Positions 24,927 to 34,792 of a DNA stretch of 64,000 nt are shown piece by piece (within the stretch, counting starts at the first letter, position 1; every line of letters begins with the position of its first letter). The DNA is from Amycolatopsis acididurans. GTDB lineage: Bacteria; Actinomycetota; Actinomycetes; Mycobacteriales; Pseudonocardiaceae. Where the stretch lies: contig NZ_JAAXLS010000011.1 of assembly GCF_012328925.1 (NCBI RefSeq), positions 62,001 through 126,000 of the forward strand, read 5' to 3'. The notes beneath the pieces were generated by a model. It was given only the letters and a program-made list of their open reading frames with translations, searched no databases and was not told the origin of the DNA. The translations under genes were made by a program, and so were the position numbers.

Positions 24927-25110
24927 AGCTTCCAAACTAAGCGAACCCCATGGTCACAGCCTCGGGAGAAAACCCTGATTTTCCAAGCCGTGGCTCAAGC
25001 AAATAACTCCCAGTGAGGTTTAGCTTCCACGGCGTTGACGCTCCGCTTACATACGGGAAACACCGCGGCGGTTTTCTGGACGGGTATCCCACCACGAGCT
25101 GGAGGAATCC

Positions 25111-25476
25111 GTGGCGAGCATCTACGAGCAGATCGGCGGTCAGGAAGCTCTGATCGCCGTCGTCGACGACTTCTACGTCCGCGTCCTCGCGGACCCGGAG
25201 CTGGCGCCGTTCTTCAAGGGCACCAACATGCCGCGGCTGAAGGGCATGCAGGTCGAGTTCTTCGCCGGCGCGCTGGGCGGTCCCGACGCCTACAGCGGCC
25301 GGTCGATGAAGGACGTGCACCGGGGTCGCGGCATCGAGCAGCACCACTTCGACCTCGTGGCCAAGCACCTGACCGAGGCGCTGCTGGCCGCGGGCGTGCC
25401 GCAGGAACTCGTCGACACCATCATCGGCGCGATCGCGCCGCTGTCCGGCGACATCGTGGCGTCCTCGGCGGCGTGA
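25111..25476 (+). CDS. glbN: Group I truncated haemoglobin
   Basis: 121-residue 2-over-2 globin. It has [20 protein letters not shown] (A/B helices with Tyr at B10), [20 protein letters not shown] (distal region) and [20 protein letters not shown], containing the proximal His. Such proteins bind oxygen and detoxify nitric oxide in mycobacteria. GTG 25111 is preceded by GGAGGAA. It is on the opposite strand to its neighbours and sits inside the otherwise conserved murI-cysM block. Confidence 0.9.
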   Translation: MASIYEQIGGQEALIAVVDDFYVRVLADPELAPFFKGTNMPRLKGMQVEFFAGALGGPDAYSGRSMKDVHRGRGIEQHHFDLVAKHLTEALLAAGVPQELVDTIIGAIAPLSGDIVASSAA

Positions 25477-25482
25477 CACGTC

Positions 25483-25519
25483 CCGTGCGGGACCCCCTCC
25501 ACGGCCGGGTCCCGCACGG
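25483..25519. terminator. Bidirectional hairpin between glbN and cysM
   Basis: Perfect 13-bp inverted repeat (CCGTGCGGGACCC at 25483-25495, complement at 25507-25519) with an 11-nt loop, midway between convergent genes. Confidence 0.8.
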
Positions 25520-25527
25520 CAACGACG

Positions 25528-26761
<1,234 letters not shown>

Positions 26762-26814
26762 AGTGGGTTACCTCCGCTTGGTTTCTTAATGGCAGACGTT
26801 CTGGCAGGTCGCGT

Positions 26815-27231
26815 TTATTCCGCACTGTCGACGATCTCGACCGGCTCCTCGGTGATTTCGCCGTCGACGATCCGGAAGGAGCGGAACTCGTGCTGCTCGG
26901 GGTCTCTGGTGGAGACCAGCACGTAGTGCGCATCGGGTTCGGAGGCGTAGGACACGTCGGTGCGCGACGGGTAGGCCTCGGTCGCCGTGTGCGAGTGGTA
27001 GATCACGACCGGTACCTCGTCGTTCGCGTCCATCTCGCGGTACAGCTTGAGCAGGTCGGCGGAGTCGAACTCGTAGAAGGTGGGCGAGCGCGCCGCGTTG
27101 AGCATCGGGATGTAGCGCTCGGGCCGGTCGGAGCCCTCGGGCCCGGCGATGACCCCGCACGCCTCGTCGGGATGGTCCCGGCGGGCGTGCGAGACGATCT
27201 CGTCTACGAGTTCACGGCGGATCCGAAGCAC
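26815..27231 (-). CDS. mec: CysO-cysteine peptidase Mec (JAMM/MPN+ metalloprotease)
   Basis: 138-residue zinc isopeptidase that releases cysteine from CysO-cysteine. The JAMM signature is complete: Glu in DHPDEACGVIAGPEGS, then IYHSHTATEAYPSRTDVSYA (HxHx7SxxD). The GTG at 27231 is chosen because TAAGAT (27244-27239) lies 7 nt before it; ATG at 27240 would place the -10 box on its own start codon. First gene of mec-cysO-cysM. It may also trim the two extra residues of CysO (inference by analogy with QbsD acting on QbsE). Confidence 0.92.
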   Translation of the reverse strand: MLRIRRELVDEIVSHARRDHPDEACGVIAGPEGSDRPERYIPMLNAARSPTFYEFDSADLLKLYREMDANDEVPVVIYHSHTATEAYPSRTDVSYASEPDAHYVLVSTRDPEQHEFRSFRIVDGEITEEPVEIVDSAE

Positions 27232-27287
27232 GCCGACCATCTTACGTGCCGGACATTGAGCGTTCACAGAGTGAGACTCAGCACGTC

Positions 27288-27400
27288 GCAACGCCCAACT
27301 CGCCCGCACAGAACCCCCAACTCGCGACCTCCCACCCCGCGCGAGTCCGGGGTTGCCGGTGCGCGAGTTGAGGGTTGCGCGTGCGCGAGTCCGGGGTTGC
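27288..27400. repeat. Mirror array of a 16-bp element at 22-bp period
   Basis: Five copies of a 16-bp element, consensus GCGAGTTGGGGGTTGC. Two are on the minus strand (27303-27288 and 27325-27310). Three are on the plus strand (27341-27356, 27363-27378, 27385-27400). Both halves keep an exact 22-bp spacing, and the two halves face each other across 15 bp. It lies upstream of mec, next to the duplicated peptidase fragment. Function unknown. Confidence 0.8.
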
Positions 27401-27412
27401 GTGTGCGCGTGG

Positions 27413-27490
27413 GCGGGCAGGCGGGGACGCCTTCGGCGGCCAGCACGCCTCGGACCGTCGCGCGGGCGAACACCCGCGCCGCGGCGGAGC
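27413..27490 (-). pseudogene. Duplicated 3'-terminal fragment of the S58 peptidase gene
   Basis: About 78 bp nearly identical to 27784-27862 inside the intact peptidase gene. The minus strand reads SAAARVFARATVRGVLAAEG here and SAAARVFARAMVRGVLAAEG in the intact copy. The match stops abruptly on both sides. The fragment is about 370 bp downstream of the intact copy, in the same orientation. It is too short to work alone and looks like the relic of a tandem duplication or of recombination. Confidence 0.8.
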
Positions 27491-27746
27491 CACCGTTGCA
27501 GTCCGGGCACGGGCCTGTCGAACGCGGCGACCGCGAGGTGGTGCTGGACGTAGCGAAACCACTCACCACGAACCAGTCGGCGACCGCCTGCCGGTCGAGA
27601 AGCAACGAGTCCACCCGGGCGCATCGCGCGATTTCACGGCGGGTGGTCACTGTCAGTCGAGCGCGCATCTCGTCGCCGTGCGGTTCCCCGAAGTGGGTGT
27701 TCAGCTGGTCGTCATGCACGACAAGTCCGTGCACGACCGCCCGCCG
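27491..27746. other. Intergenic stretch, possible decayed gene
   Basis: A minus-strand frame (27734 to 27264) reads through this stretch and into the duplicated fragment (HGLVVHDDQLNTHFGEPHGD, then RREIARCARVDSLLLDRQAV). I recognise no family, and third-position GC is lower than in neighbouring genes. It may be a remnant or an orphan gene fused to the duplicated peptidase end. No promoter or ribosome site stands out. Confidence 0.3.
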
Positions 27747-28733
27747 TTACGGCTTGAAGGCCTCTGGCCAGACGTTCCGGTACGCGGGCAGGCCCGGGAC
27801 GCCTTCGGCGGCCAGCACGCCGCGAACCATCGCGCGGGCGAACACCCGCGCCGCGGCCGAGCACAGGGTGTCCAGTGCCGCCGCGCGGGTCGCGGTGCCG
27901 AACGGGCCCTGGTCGGCAGGCAGCTCCCGCGCCCCGGTGGCCAGCGCGAAGACCGTGTCCCCGTCGAACATCGTGTGCGCCGGCCGCACCGCGCGGGCCA
28001 GGCCGTCCTGCGCGCCGACGGCCAGCCGCCGGCATTCGGCCTTCGACAGGTCCGCGTCGACCGCCACCACGCCGATCGTCGTGTTCAGGTCCGTCCGCGC
28101 CGCGGGCACCTCACCCGGACGCCCCGGCCAGCTGACCCCGAAGTCCCCATGGTCCGCGGCGTACGGCTCGCCCGTCGCCAACCGCACCGCTTCGCCCGCC
28201 GCGTTGACCACCGCCAGCGCTCCCACGGTGAACCCGTCGACGACCTCGCTCGCGCTGCCGACCCCGCCCTTGAGCGAGCCGACCTTCGCGCCCGCGCCGG
28301 CGCCCACCGTGCCCTCCGCGACCGGCCCGCCGCCCGCCGCGGCACAAGCGGCGTACCCGAAGGACGCGTCCGGCCGGTTGCCCCACTCGCTGCGCGGCAG
28401 GTCGAAGATCACCGCCGCGGGCACGATCGGCACCACCTCGTGCGGCTTCACACCGACCCGGTATCCGAGGTCCCGCTCCCCCAGCCACCTCATGACACCG
28501 TCGGCGGCCGCGAGCCCGTAGGCGCTGCCGCCGGAAAGACACACCGCGTTGACCCGCCGCACCAGGTTCTCCGGTTCGAGCAGGTTCGTCTCCCGAGTGC
28601 CGGGCGCGCCGCCACGCTGGTCGACCGCGCCCGTCGCACCGTCCGGTACGAGCACGACCGTGGTACCCGTCGCCCAGCCCGGCTCGACCCGCTGGTGGTG
28701 CCCGACGAGCACCCCCGGCACGTCGGTGATCAT
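27747..28733 (-). CDS. S58/DmpA-family (P1) peptidase, Rv1333-type
   Basis: 328-residue N-terminal-nucleophile hydrolase of the P1/DmpA aminopeptidase family. Segments are [60 protein letters not shown] and the autocleavage region LNTTIGVVAVDADLSKAECR, in which the Thr after Asn-Thr is the expected new N-terminus. The substrate is unknown. The start overlaps the DUF2017 stop (ATGA, 28730-28733). The position matches Rv1333. Part of its 3' end is duplicated at 27413-27490. Confidence 0.88.
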   Translation of the reverse strand: MITDVPGVLVGHHQRVEPGWATGTTVVLVPDGATGAVDQRGGAPGTRETNLLEPENLVRRVNAVCLSGGSAYGLAAADGVMRWLGERDLGYRVGVKPHEVVPIVPAAVIFDLPRSEWGNRPDASFGYAACAAAGGGPVAEGTVGAGAGAKVGSLKGGVGSASEVVDGFTVGALAVVNAAGEAVRLATGEPYAADHGDFGVSWPGRPGEVPAARTDLNTTIGVVAVDADLSKAECRRLAVGAQDGLARAVRPAHTMFDGDTVFALATGARELPADQGPFGTATRAAALDTLCSAAARVFARAMVRGVLAAEGVPGLPAYRNVWPEAFKP

Positions 28734-29287
28734 CCGGTCAGCGCCTCGACGAGGCTCTCCTGCACCCAGGTCAGCCAGTGGTAGACGCCCAGATGCGGCG
28801 AGCGCGGATCGTCCTCGGGCAGCTCGTCCGGCATGTCCTCGCTGACATCCAGCGCCGTGCCCAGCGCCAGCCGCACGTCGTTGAGCGCCGAGAGCCACGC
28901 GTCGGCCTCCTCGAACGTCAGCCGCACATCGCCGCCGTCCCTCGGCAGCGTCTGCATGACCACCTGCGCGACACCGACCTTCGCGTCGAGGACTTCCGGC
29001 TCGTGCAGCGACCGCAACGCGCTCGCCGAGTCCAGGTCCTCTTGGCTGGGACTGTCCGGGTCCAGCTTGTGGTAGTCCGGCAGCAGCCGCGAGAGCACCG
29101 GATCGTTCGGCGACTCCGACGGGCCCGTGCGGATCCCGGTCAGCTCGGCCAGCGGATCCTGCGGCGCCTCCTCGGCGCGCGCCTTGAGCATGTCCTCGAG
29201 CTGGCTCACCAGCCCGCGCAGCACCGCGGCCTCCTGCTGTTCGAATCCGGCGGTGACCCGGCCGCCCCTGCGGCGCCACGATTTCAC
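28730..29287 (-). CDS. DUF2017 family protein, Rv1332-type
   Basis: 185-residue protein ([20 protein letters not shown] onward) with helical segments [20 protein letters not shown] and [20 protein letters not shown]. It ends [20 protein letters not shown], typical of DUF2017. Function unknown; the gene is constantly linked to clpS in actinobacteria. The GTG start overlaps the clpS stop (GTGA, 29284-29287). Confidence 0.88.
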   Translation of the reverse strand: MKSWRRRGGRVTAGFEQQEAAVLRGLVSQLEDMLKARAEEAPQDPLAELTGIRTGPSESPNDPVLSRLLPDYHKLDPDSPSQEDLDSASALRSLHEPEVLDAKVGVAQVVMQTLPRDGGDVRLTFEEADAWLSALNDVRLALGTALDVSEDMPDELPEDDPRSPHLGVYHWLTWVQESLVEALTG

Positions 29288-29583
29288 GAGGGCTGCTCCA
29301 TCGTCGCCCAGAGCCCGGCCGCGTGCAGCCTCGTCACGTCCGCCTCGACTTTCTCCTTGGAACCGGACGACACGATCGCCCTGCCCTTGTGGTGCACGTC
29401 CAGCATCAGCTTGGTGGCGTGATCCCGGCTGTACCCGAACAGCTTCTGAAACACATACGTCACGTAGGACATGAGGTTGACAGGGTCGTTCCAGACGACG
29501 GTCTGCCACGGACTGTCCTCGGCACCGAGGTCGGCCCCGGCTGGTTCGGCCTGCGTCTGTTCAGCTTCGACAGGCGTGGTCAT
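29284..29583 (-). CDS. clpS: ATP-dependent Clp protease adaptor ClpS
   Basis: 99-residue adaptor that delivers N-degron substrates to ClpC/ClpA. The core is [20 protein letters not shown] (the NDP turn binds the N-degron), then [20 protein letters not shown] and [20 protein letters not shown]. The acidic 20-residue N-terminal extension is common. It heads the clpS-DUF2017-peptidase operon and is divergent from pncB, 88 bp away. Confidence 0.95.
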   Translation of the reverse strand: MTTPVEAEQTQAEPAGADLGAEDSPWQTVVWNDPVNLMSYVTYVFQKLFGYSRDHATKLMLDVHHKGRAIVSSGSKEKVEADVTRLHAAGLWATMEQPS

Positions 29584-29671
29584 ACCGACATGTTGTCACG
29601 GAACCGGCACGCCGTGGGCCACCGGCCGGTCCGTTCGGGTGAGCATGGCCGTCACCTCATAGTCTGATCGC

Positions 29672-30979
29672 ATGGCTTCGCCCGAGACACAGAGCAGCAC
29701 GGCGCTGCTGACCGACCACTACGAGCTCACCATGCTCGCCAGCGCCCTCGCCGACGGCACCGGCGACCGCCCGTGTGTGTTCGAGGTGTTCGCTCGCCGG
29801 CTGCCGGACGGGCGGCGCTACGGCGTGGTCGCGGGCACCGCGCGGGTCCTGGACGCGATCGCCGACTTCCGTTTCACCGACGCCGAGATCACCCAGCTCG
29901 CCACGACCGCGGTGGTGGACGACGCGACGCTGGCGTGGCTGGCCGACTACGAGTTCTCCGGTGACATCGACGGCTACCCCGAAGGCGAGCTGTACTTCCC
30001 CGGTTCGCCGATCATGACGGTGCGCGCAACCTTCTCCGAAGCCGTGATGCTGGAGACGCTGGTGCTGTCGATCCTCAACCACGACAGCGCGATCGCGTCC
30101 GCGGCGGCGCGGATGTCCGCCGCCGCGCACGGCAGGCCGATCATCGAGATGGGCGGCCGCCGCACGCACGAATGGGCCGCCGTGGCCGCCGCCCGCTCCG
30201 CCTACCTCGCCGGGTTCGCGACCACGTCGAACCTGGAGGCCGGGCGCCGCTACGGGATTCCGACGCGCGGCACGGTCGCGCACGCGTTCATGCTGTTGCA
30301 CGACACCGAAGAGGACGCGTTCCGCGCGCAGGTGGAGAAGATGGGCGCGGACACCACACTGCTGGTGGACACCTACGACATCACCCAGGGCATCGAGACC
30401 GCGGTGCGCGTCGCCGGTACCGAGCTGGGCGCCATCCGCATCGACTCCGGTGACGTCGGCGTGCTCGCCCGCAAGGCCCGTGAGCAGCTGGACTCCCTCG
30501 GCGCGAAGGACACCCGCATCGTCGTCTCCGGCGATCTCGACGAGCACGCCATCGCGGCGCTGCGGGCCGAGCCCGTCGACGCGTACGGTGTGGGCACGTC
30601 CGTGGTCACCGGTTCCGGCGCGCCGACCGCGAGCATGGTCTACAAACTGGTCGAGGTGGACGGCAAACCGGTCGCCAAGCGCAGCGAGAACAAGGCTTCG
30701 CGCGGTGGCCGCAAGAGCGCGCTGCGGCGGCACAAGCCGACCGGCACCGCGCTGGAGGAGCTCGTGTTCGGCGCCGACGCGCCGCCGGCGGCGCAGCCGC
30801 ACGACCGCGAACTGCCGATCGAGCTGATGCGCGGAGGTCAGCCGGTGGAGGGTCTGCCCACGCTGGACGACGCGCGGCAGCGGCTGCGGCAGGGTCTGGT
30901 GAGCCTGCCGTGGGAGGGCCTGAAACTCTCGCACGGCGAGCCCGCGATCCCCACGGTCTTTCCCGAGGAGCAGCGATGA
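29672..30979 (+). CDS. pncB: Nicotinate phosphoribosyltransferase
   Basis: 435-residue enzyme of the Preiss-Handler NAD salvage route, making nicotinate mononucleotide from nicotinic acid and PRPP. Matches include LLTDHYELTMLASALADG, EMGGRRTHEWAAVAAARSAY (catalytic-site GGRRxH) and GAIRIDSGDVGVLARKAREQ. The start is 6 nt after TAGTCT (29660-29665), a leaderless layout. Its stop overlaps the pncA start, so nicotinamide deamidation and nicotinate capture are made together. Confidence 0.95.
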   Translation: MASPETQSSTALLTDHYELTMLASALADGTGDRPCVFEVFARRLPDGRRYGVVAGTARVLDAIADFRFTDAEITQLATTAVVDDATLAWLADYEFSGDIDGYPEGELYFPGSPIMTVRATFSEAVMLETLVLSILNHDSAIASAAARMSAAAHGRPIIEMGGRRTHEWAAVAAARSAYLAGFATTSNLEAGRRYGIPTRGTVAHAFMLLHDTEEDAFRAQVEKMGADTTLLVDTYDITQGIETAVRVAGTELGAIRIDSGDVGVLARKAREQLDSLGAKDTRIVVSGDLDEHAIAALRAEPVDAYGVGTSVVTGSGAPTASMVYKLVEVDGKPVAKRSENKASRGGRKSALRRHKPTGTALEELVFGADAPPAAQPHDRELPIELMRGGQPVEGLPTLDDARQRLRQGLVSLPWEGLKLSHGEPAIPTVFPEEQR

Positions 30980-31545
30980 GCAACGCACTGATCGTGGTCG
31001 ACGTGCAGAACGACTTCTGCGAAGGCGGTTCGCTAGCGGTGACCGGCGGCGCCGACACGGCCGCGAAGATCACCTCGCGGCTCGCCGAGGGCGGTTACAC
31101 GCACGTCGTCGCCACCCGCGACTACCACATCGATCCGGGCGCGCACTTCAGCGACGAACCGGATTTCGTGCGCTCCTGGCCCCGGCACTGCGAGGCGGGC
31201 ACCGCGGGCGCGTCGTTTCATCCCGCGCTCGACGTCGGCCCGATCTCGGCGGTGTTCTCCAAGGGCCAGTACAGCGACGGTTATTCGGGCTTCGAGGGCC
31301 ACACCGAAGCGGGCGAGGACCTGGCGAGCTGGCTGCGCGAGCGCGACGTCACCGACGTCGACGTGGCCGGCATCGCGACCGACCACTGCGTGCGCGCGAC
31401 GTCGCTGGACGCGGCGCGCGCCGGGTTCCGGGTGCGGGTGCTGCTGGAGCTGACCGCCGGGGTCGCGCAACCGACCGTGGACAAGGCATTGGACGAGCTG
31501 CGCGCGGCGGGCGTGGCGCTCACCGGCACCCCGCGGGTCGGCTGA
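30976..31545 (+). CDS. pncA: Nicotinamidase
   Basis: 189-residue hydrolase converting nicotinamide to nicotinate; it also activates pyrazinamide in mycobacteria. The catalytic triad is Asp9 (LIVVDVQNDFCEGG), Lys96 (SKGQYSDGYSGF) and Cys138 (GIATDHCVRAT). The metal ligands are Asp49, His51 and His57 in TRDYHIDPGAHFSDEP, with His71 in PRHCEAGT. ATG at 30976 overlaps the pncB stop (ATGA). Confidence 0.95.
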   Translation: MSNALIVVDVQNDFCEGGSLAVTGGADTAAKITSRLAEGGYTHVVATRDYHIDPGAHFSDEPDFVRSWPRHCEAGTAGASFHPALDVGPISAVFSKGQYSDGYSGFEGHTEAGEDLASWLRERDVTDVDVAGIATDHCVRATSLDAARAGFRVRVLLELTAGVAQPTVDKALDELRAAGVALTGTPRVG

Positions 31546-32204
31546 TGCGGGCCGCGTTGAAGAAGCACAACATCGCCTTCCGCGAACGCCTGGCGGCGAC
31601 CAGGCTCATCGCGATCCTGCGGGCCGAGGACACCGAGTACTTCGCCGATGTCGCGCAGGTGCTCTACGACTGCGGTGTCCGCGCGATCGAGGCGACGCTG
31701 ACGACGCCGGGCGCGCTGGACGCGATCGCCGCGATGCAGGTGGAACTCGGGCCGGACACGATGGTCGGCGCGGGCAGCGTCCGCACGGTGTCCGATGTGG
31801 ACAGTTGCGCCGCGGTCGGCGCGGACTTCCTCGTCACGCCGACGTTCTCGGCCGAGGTGCTGGAGCGCGCACAGCGGTACGCGATCCCGGTGGTGTGCGG
31901 GGCGCTGACGCCGACCGAGATCGACGGCGCGTGGCGGCACGGCGCGGCCGTGGTCAAGGTGTTCCCCGCCGCGCAGGCGGGTGGCCCGGCCTACGTCCAG
32001 GCCGTGCACGCACCGCTGCCGGAGATCCCGCTCGTGCCTACGGGCGGGGTGACGCTCGACGACGTGGACGCCTACCTCGGCGCGGGCGCGTTCGCCGTCG
32101 CGGCGGCGTCCCCGCTGATCGGGAACGCCACCTGCGGCGGACGCCTCGACGAACTGAGCGAGCGCGCCTCCCGGTTCGTGACCACGGCGGGCAAGTTCGC
32201 CTAG
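31545..32204 (+). CDS. eda: 2-keto-3-deoxy-6-phosphogluconate aldolase family protein
   Basis: 219-residue class I aldolase. The Schiff-base Lys138 is in AAVVKVFPAAQAGGPAYVQ, the catalytic Glu49 in VRAIEATLTTPGAL, and a phosphate loop PLVPTGGVTLDDVDAYLGAG follows. The family cleaves KDPG (Entner-Doudoroff) or the galactose/4-hydroxy-2-oxoglutarate equivalents. It starts one base inside the pncA stop (TGATG), so it is coupled to NAD salvage genes, an unusual neighbour. No kinase or dehydratase of the pathway is nearby. Confidence 0.88.
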   Translation: MRAALKKHNIAFRERLAATRLIAILRAEDTEYFADVAQVLYDCGVRAIEATLTTPGALDAIAAMQVELGPDTMVGAGSVRTVSDVDSCAAVGADFLVTPTFSAEVLERAQRYAIPVVCGALTPTEIDGAWRHGAAVVKVFPAAQAGGPAYVQAVHAPLPEIPLVPTGGVTLDDVDAYLGAGAFAVAAASPLIGNATCGGRLDELSERASRFVTTAGKFA

Positions 32205-32235
32205 GGCGTTGTCGCGAGCGGCGGAGCCGGCACGG

Positions 32236-33000
32236 TCAATTCCCGTGCGGGTCGGCGGCGTTGAGGGTGGCCACGACCCGGTCGTAGTCGCCGCGGGCTT
32301 CGCCGTAGCGCAGGAACTTCACGTTCTCGACCTGGATCTCCTTGACGCCCGGCTGCGATTCCAGCAGCGACACGACCTCGGTGACGAACGCGTCGAGCGG
32401 CATCGCCCATTCGCTGGACTCCTGCCCCGGCAGCAGCGACGTGCGCACCGCGGGCGGCTCCAGCTCGACGATCTTCACGCTCGTGTCGGCCAGCTGGAGG
32501 CGGATCGACTCGCTGAGCATGTGGATCGCGGCCTTCGACGCGTTGTAGCTCGGGGTGGCCTTCAGCGGCGCGAACGCCAGTCCCGAGGACACCGTGACGA
32601 TCGTGGCGTCCGGCTGCGCCTGCAGGTGCTCGATGAACGCGGCGATGAGCCGGACCGGGCCGAGCACGTTGGTCATGATCACCGATTCGGCCGAGGCGAG
32701 GAACTGCTCCGGCTTGTGCCAGTCCTCGATCTTCATGATGCCGGCCATCGCGACCAGCACGTTGAGCCGCGGGTGCTTGGCCAGCACCTCCTTGGCCGCG
32801 GCCTCGATGCTCGCCGCGTCGGTGGTGTCGATCCGCACGGTGTCGATGCCGGAGTGCTCGGCGGCGATCCGGTCGAGCAACTCGGTGCGCCGCCCGCCGA
32901 CGATGATCTTGTTGCCCTTGGCCTGGAGTTCGACGGCGAGGGCGAGGCCGATACCGCTGGTGGCGCCGGGGATGAAGATCGTGTTGCCTGAAATGTTCAT
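32236..33000 (-). CDS. Short-chain dehydrogenase, DltE-like
   Basis: 254-residue SDR. The cofactor loop is IFIPGATSGIGLALAVELQA, followed by MAGIMKIEDWHKPEQ in the NNAG position. The catalytic Ser is in VTVSSGLAFAPLKATPS and the YxxxK is in SYNASKAAIHMLSESIRLQL. The substrate is unknown. It is divergent from an XRE/MmyB-type regulator 100 bp away, an arrangement common for regulators that control a neighbouring oxidoreductase. ATG 33000 matches the family start. Confidence 0.88.
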   Translation of the reverse strand: MNISGNTIFIPGATSGIGLALAVELQAKGNKIIVGGRRTELLDRIAAEHSGIDTVRIDTTDAASIEAAAKEVLAKHPRLNVLVAMAGIMKIEDWHKPEQFLASAESVIMTNVLGPVRLIAAFIEHLQAQPDATIVTVSSGLAFAPLKATPSYNASKAAIHMLSESIRLQLADTSVKIVELEPPAVRTSLLPGQESSEWAMPLDAFVTEVVSLLESQPGVKEIQVENVKFLRYGEARGDYDRVVATLNAADPHGN

Positions 33001-33100
33001 GCCTTGATCGTCGCGCGGAACGCGGGGGAGGTGCAGAGAGCACTCATCGGGGGATCCGCGATCCCTGTTCGCGTGCGGGGCGGGCACGGATACTGGTGGC

Positions 33101-33952
33101 ATGGATCGTGCGGCACTGGCGGCCTTTCTGCGCCGCCGCCGGGAGGAACTGCGGCCGGAGGACGTCGGGCTCGCCCCCGGCGCGCGGCGCAGGACCGCGG
33201 GGCTCCGGCGGGAAGAGGTCGCGGCGCTGGCCGCGATGTCGACCGACTACTACACGCGGCTGGAACAGCAGCGCGGCCCGCAGCCCAGCGAGCAGATGCT
33301 GACCTCGCTGGCCCGCACGCTCCGGTTGAGCACGCACGAACGCGACTACCTGTTCCGGGTGGCCGGACGGAACGCGCCCTCACCCGCGTCCGCGTCCACA
33401 CACGTCGCGCCCGCGCTGCTGCGGGTGCTGGACCGGCTCTCCGACACCCCGGCGCTGATCCTGTCGAACCTCGGCGAAACCCTGGTCCAGAACCGGATGG
33501 CCGAGGCGCTTTTCGGCGACCGGTCCGGCTACACCGGGCTCGCGCGCAGCGAGATCTACCGCTGGTTCACCGATCCCGCCGAGCGGCTGCGTTATCCCGA
33601 GCACGATCGCGACCGGCAGAGCAGGGCCCAGGTGGCGAACCTGCGTGCCGCCTACGGCTCGCTCGGCCCGGATTCGCGTGCCGGGGAGATCGTCCGTGCG
33701 CTGCAGAAGGAGAGCGCCGAGTTCGCCGGCCTGTGGGAGCGGCACGAGGTGGCCAAACGCTTCGAGGACCACAAGACGCTCGTGCATCCCGAACTCGGCC
33801 CGATCGAGGTGGACTGCCAGGTGCTGTTCACCGAGGACCAGTCGCAGGCGCTGCTCGTGCTCACCGCCGACCCGCGCTCCGAGGACGCCGAGAAGCTCAA
33901 GCTGCTCGGCGTCCTCGGGCACGAGCGGTTCACCGGCGCGCGGCCGGGCTGA
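33101..33952 (+). CDS. XRE regulator with MmyB-like ligand domain
   Basis: 283-residue regulator. The N-terminal XRE helix-turn-helix contains RRRTAGLRREEVAALAAMST and DYYTRLEQQRGPQPSEQML. A C-terminal PAS-like MmyB domain follows, with ALILSNLGETLVQNRMAEAL, GLARSEIYRWFTDPAERLRY and a distal LVHPELGPIEVDCQVLF. Such proteins usually regulate a divergent dehydrogenase, here the SDR. GATACT (33089-33094) lies 6 nt before ATG, so the transcript may be leaderless. Confidence 0.9.
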   Translation: MDRAALAAFLRRRREELRPEDVGLAPGARRRTAGLRREEVAALAAMSTDYYTRLEQQRGPQPSEQMLTSLARTLRLSTHERDYLFRVAGRNAPSPASASTHVAPALLRVLDRLSDTPALILSNLGETLVQNRMAEALFGDRSGYTGLARSEIYRWFTDPAERLRYPEHDRDRQSRAQVANLRAAYGSLGPDSRAGEIVRALQKESAEFAGLWERHEVAKRFEDHKTLVHPELGPIEVDCQVLFTEDQSQALLVLTADPRSEDAEKLKLLGVLGHERFTGARPG

Positions 33953-33953
33953 G

Positions 33954-34601
33954 CTACAGCCCGGCGAACGGGGCGCAGGTCGCCGAGCCGACCAGGATGT
34001 CGCCCGAGGCGGGCCCGCCCTGGGGGAACAGCTTGATGTGCAGCGCGTTGGTGACCAGGCTGCCGTCGGCCGGGGTGGGCACGATCAGCTCGTTGAGCAC
34101 GATCTCGGCCATCGGCGGCGCGTCCGCCGTCTTGCCGGGGATGGTCGTGGTGTAGTTCGCCGGGATGTTCTGGGGCACCGTGAACCCGCTGACGGCGCCC
34201 AGTTCCATGTAGCCGCTGCTGCCGTTCTGCGTGGTGTCGCAGCCGGCCTTGAACGTGCGGACCGTGATCACCGGGCCGCCGAACTGCCGCAGCACCGAGG
34301 TCTCGAACCGCTGGCCCTCGACCTTGACGCTCGCGGTGCCGTTGGGGTTGCGGGTGCACGTGGTGGTACCCAGCCCGTACTTGGTCTTGGTGCCCACCGT
34401 GACCGGGTCGGTGCGGTTGTCCGGCTTGGTGTCCACCGTGCACGGCGCGATCGGGTCCGAGTGCGCCGAGGCCTGGCCGACGGTGATGTCGACGGCCCCG
34501 ATGGAGCCCGCGCCGCCGGCGGTGTTCTGGTCCGCTCGCGCCGTGGCGGGCACCACCGCCAGGCACATCGCCGCCGCCACGATTCGCATGGCTCGCGCCA
34601 T
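33954..34601 (-). CDS. Secreted protein of unknown function
   Basis: 215-residue exported protein. A signal peptide, MARAMRIVAAAMCLAVVPAT followed by ARA, has a likely signal-peptidase I site before DQNTAGG. The mature part is beta-rich with four Cys (IAPCTVDT, GTTTCTRNPNG, FKAGCDTTQNG, VGSATCAPF), probably two disulfides. It resembles actinobacterial choice-of-anchor-P-type secreted proteins, but that call is weak. GAGAGG precedes ATG 34601. Its stop is only 1 bp from the convergent XRE gene's stop. Confidence 0.7.
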   Translation of the reverse strand: MARAMRIVAAAMCLAVVPATARADQNTAGGAGSIGAVDITVGQASAHSDPIAPCTVDTKPDNRTDPVTVGTKTKYGLGTTTCTRNPNGTASVKVEGQRFETSVLRQFGGPVITVRTFKAGCDTTQNGSSGYMELGAVSGFTVPQNIPANYTTTIPGKTADAPPMAEIVLNELIVPTPADGSLVTNALHIKLFPQGGPASGDILVGSATCAPFAGL

Positions 34602-34792
34602 GGCCTCTCCTCTCGCCGGGTAAGAACTCCCTTCTCGACATCGGCCGGGCACCCGCACACCCTGACCCGGAGCTGCCGATACCACTCGGTCGTGTGGATC
34701 TTCACGGCGTGACGAACACGACTTGTGCCACCGCGGCGGGCCGGGCCGAACTAGCGTGCGAAACAGGTTTCTCGTGATCTGTGGAGGTTTCC

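Noticed and set aside
27288..27400. CRISPR array
   Set aside because: Repeats are 16 bp with 6-bp gaps and change orientation; no cas genes in the window.
27264..27734. 156-codon minus-strand frame as an intact gene
   Set aside because: It contains the duplicated peptidase end and repeat-encoded residues; no ribosome site or known family. Kept only as a possible remnant.
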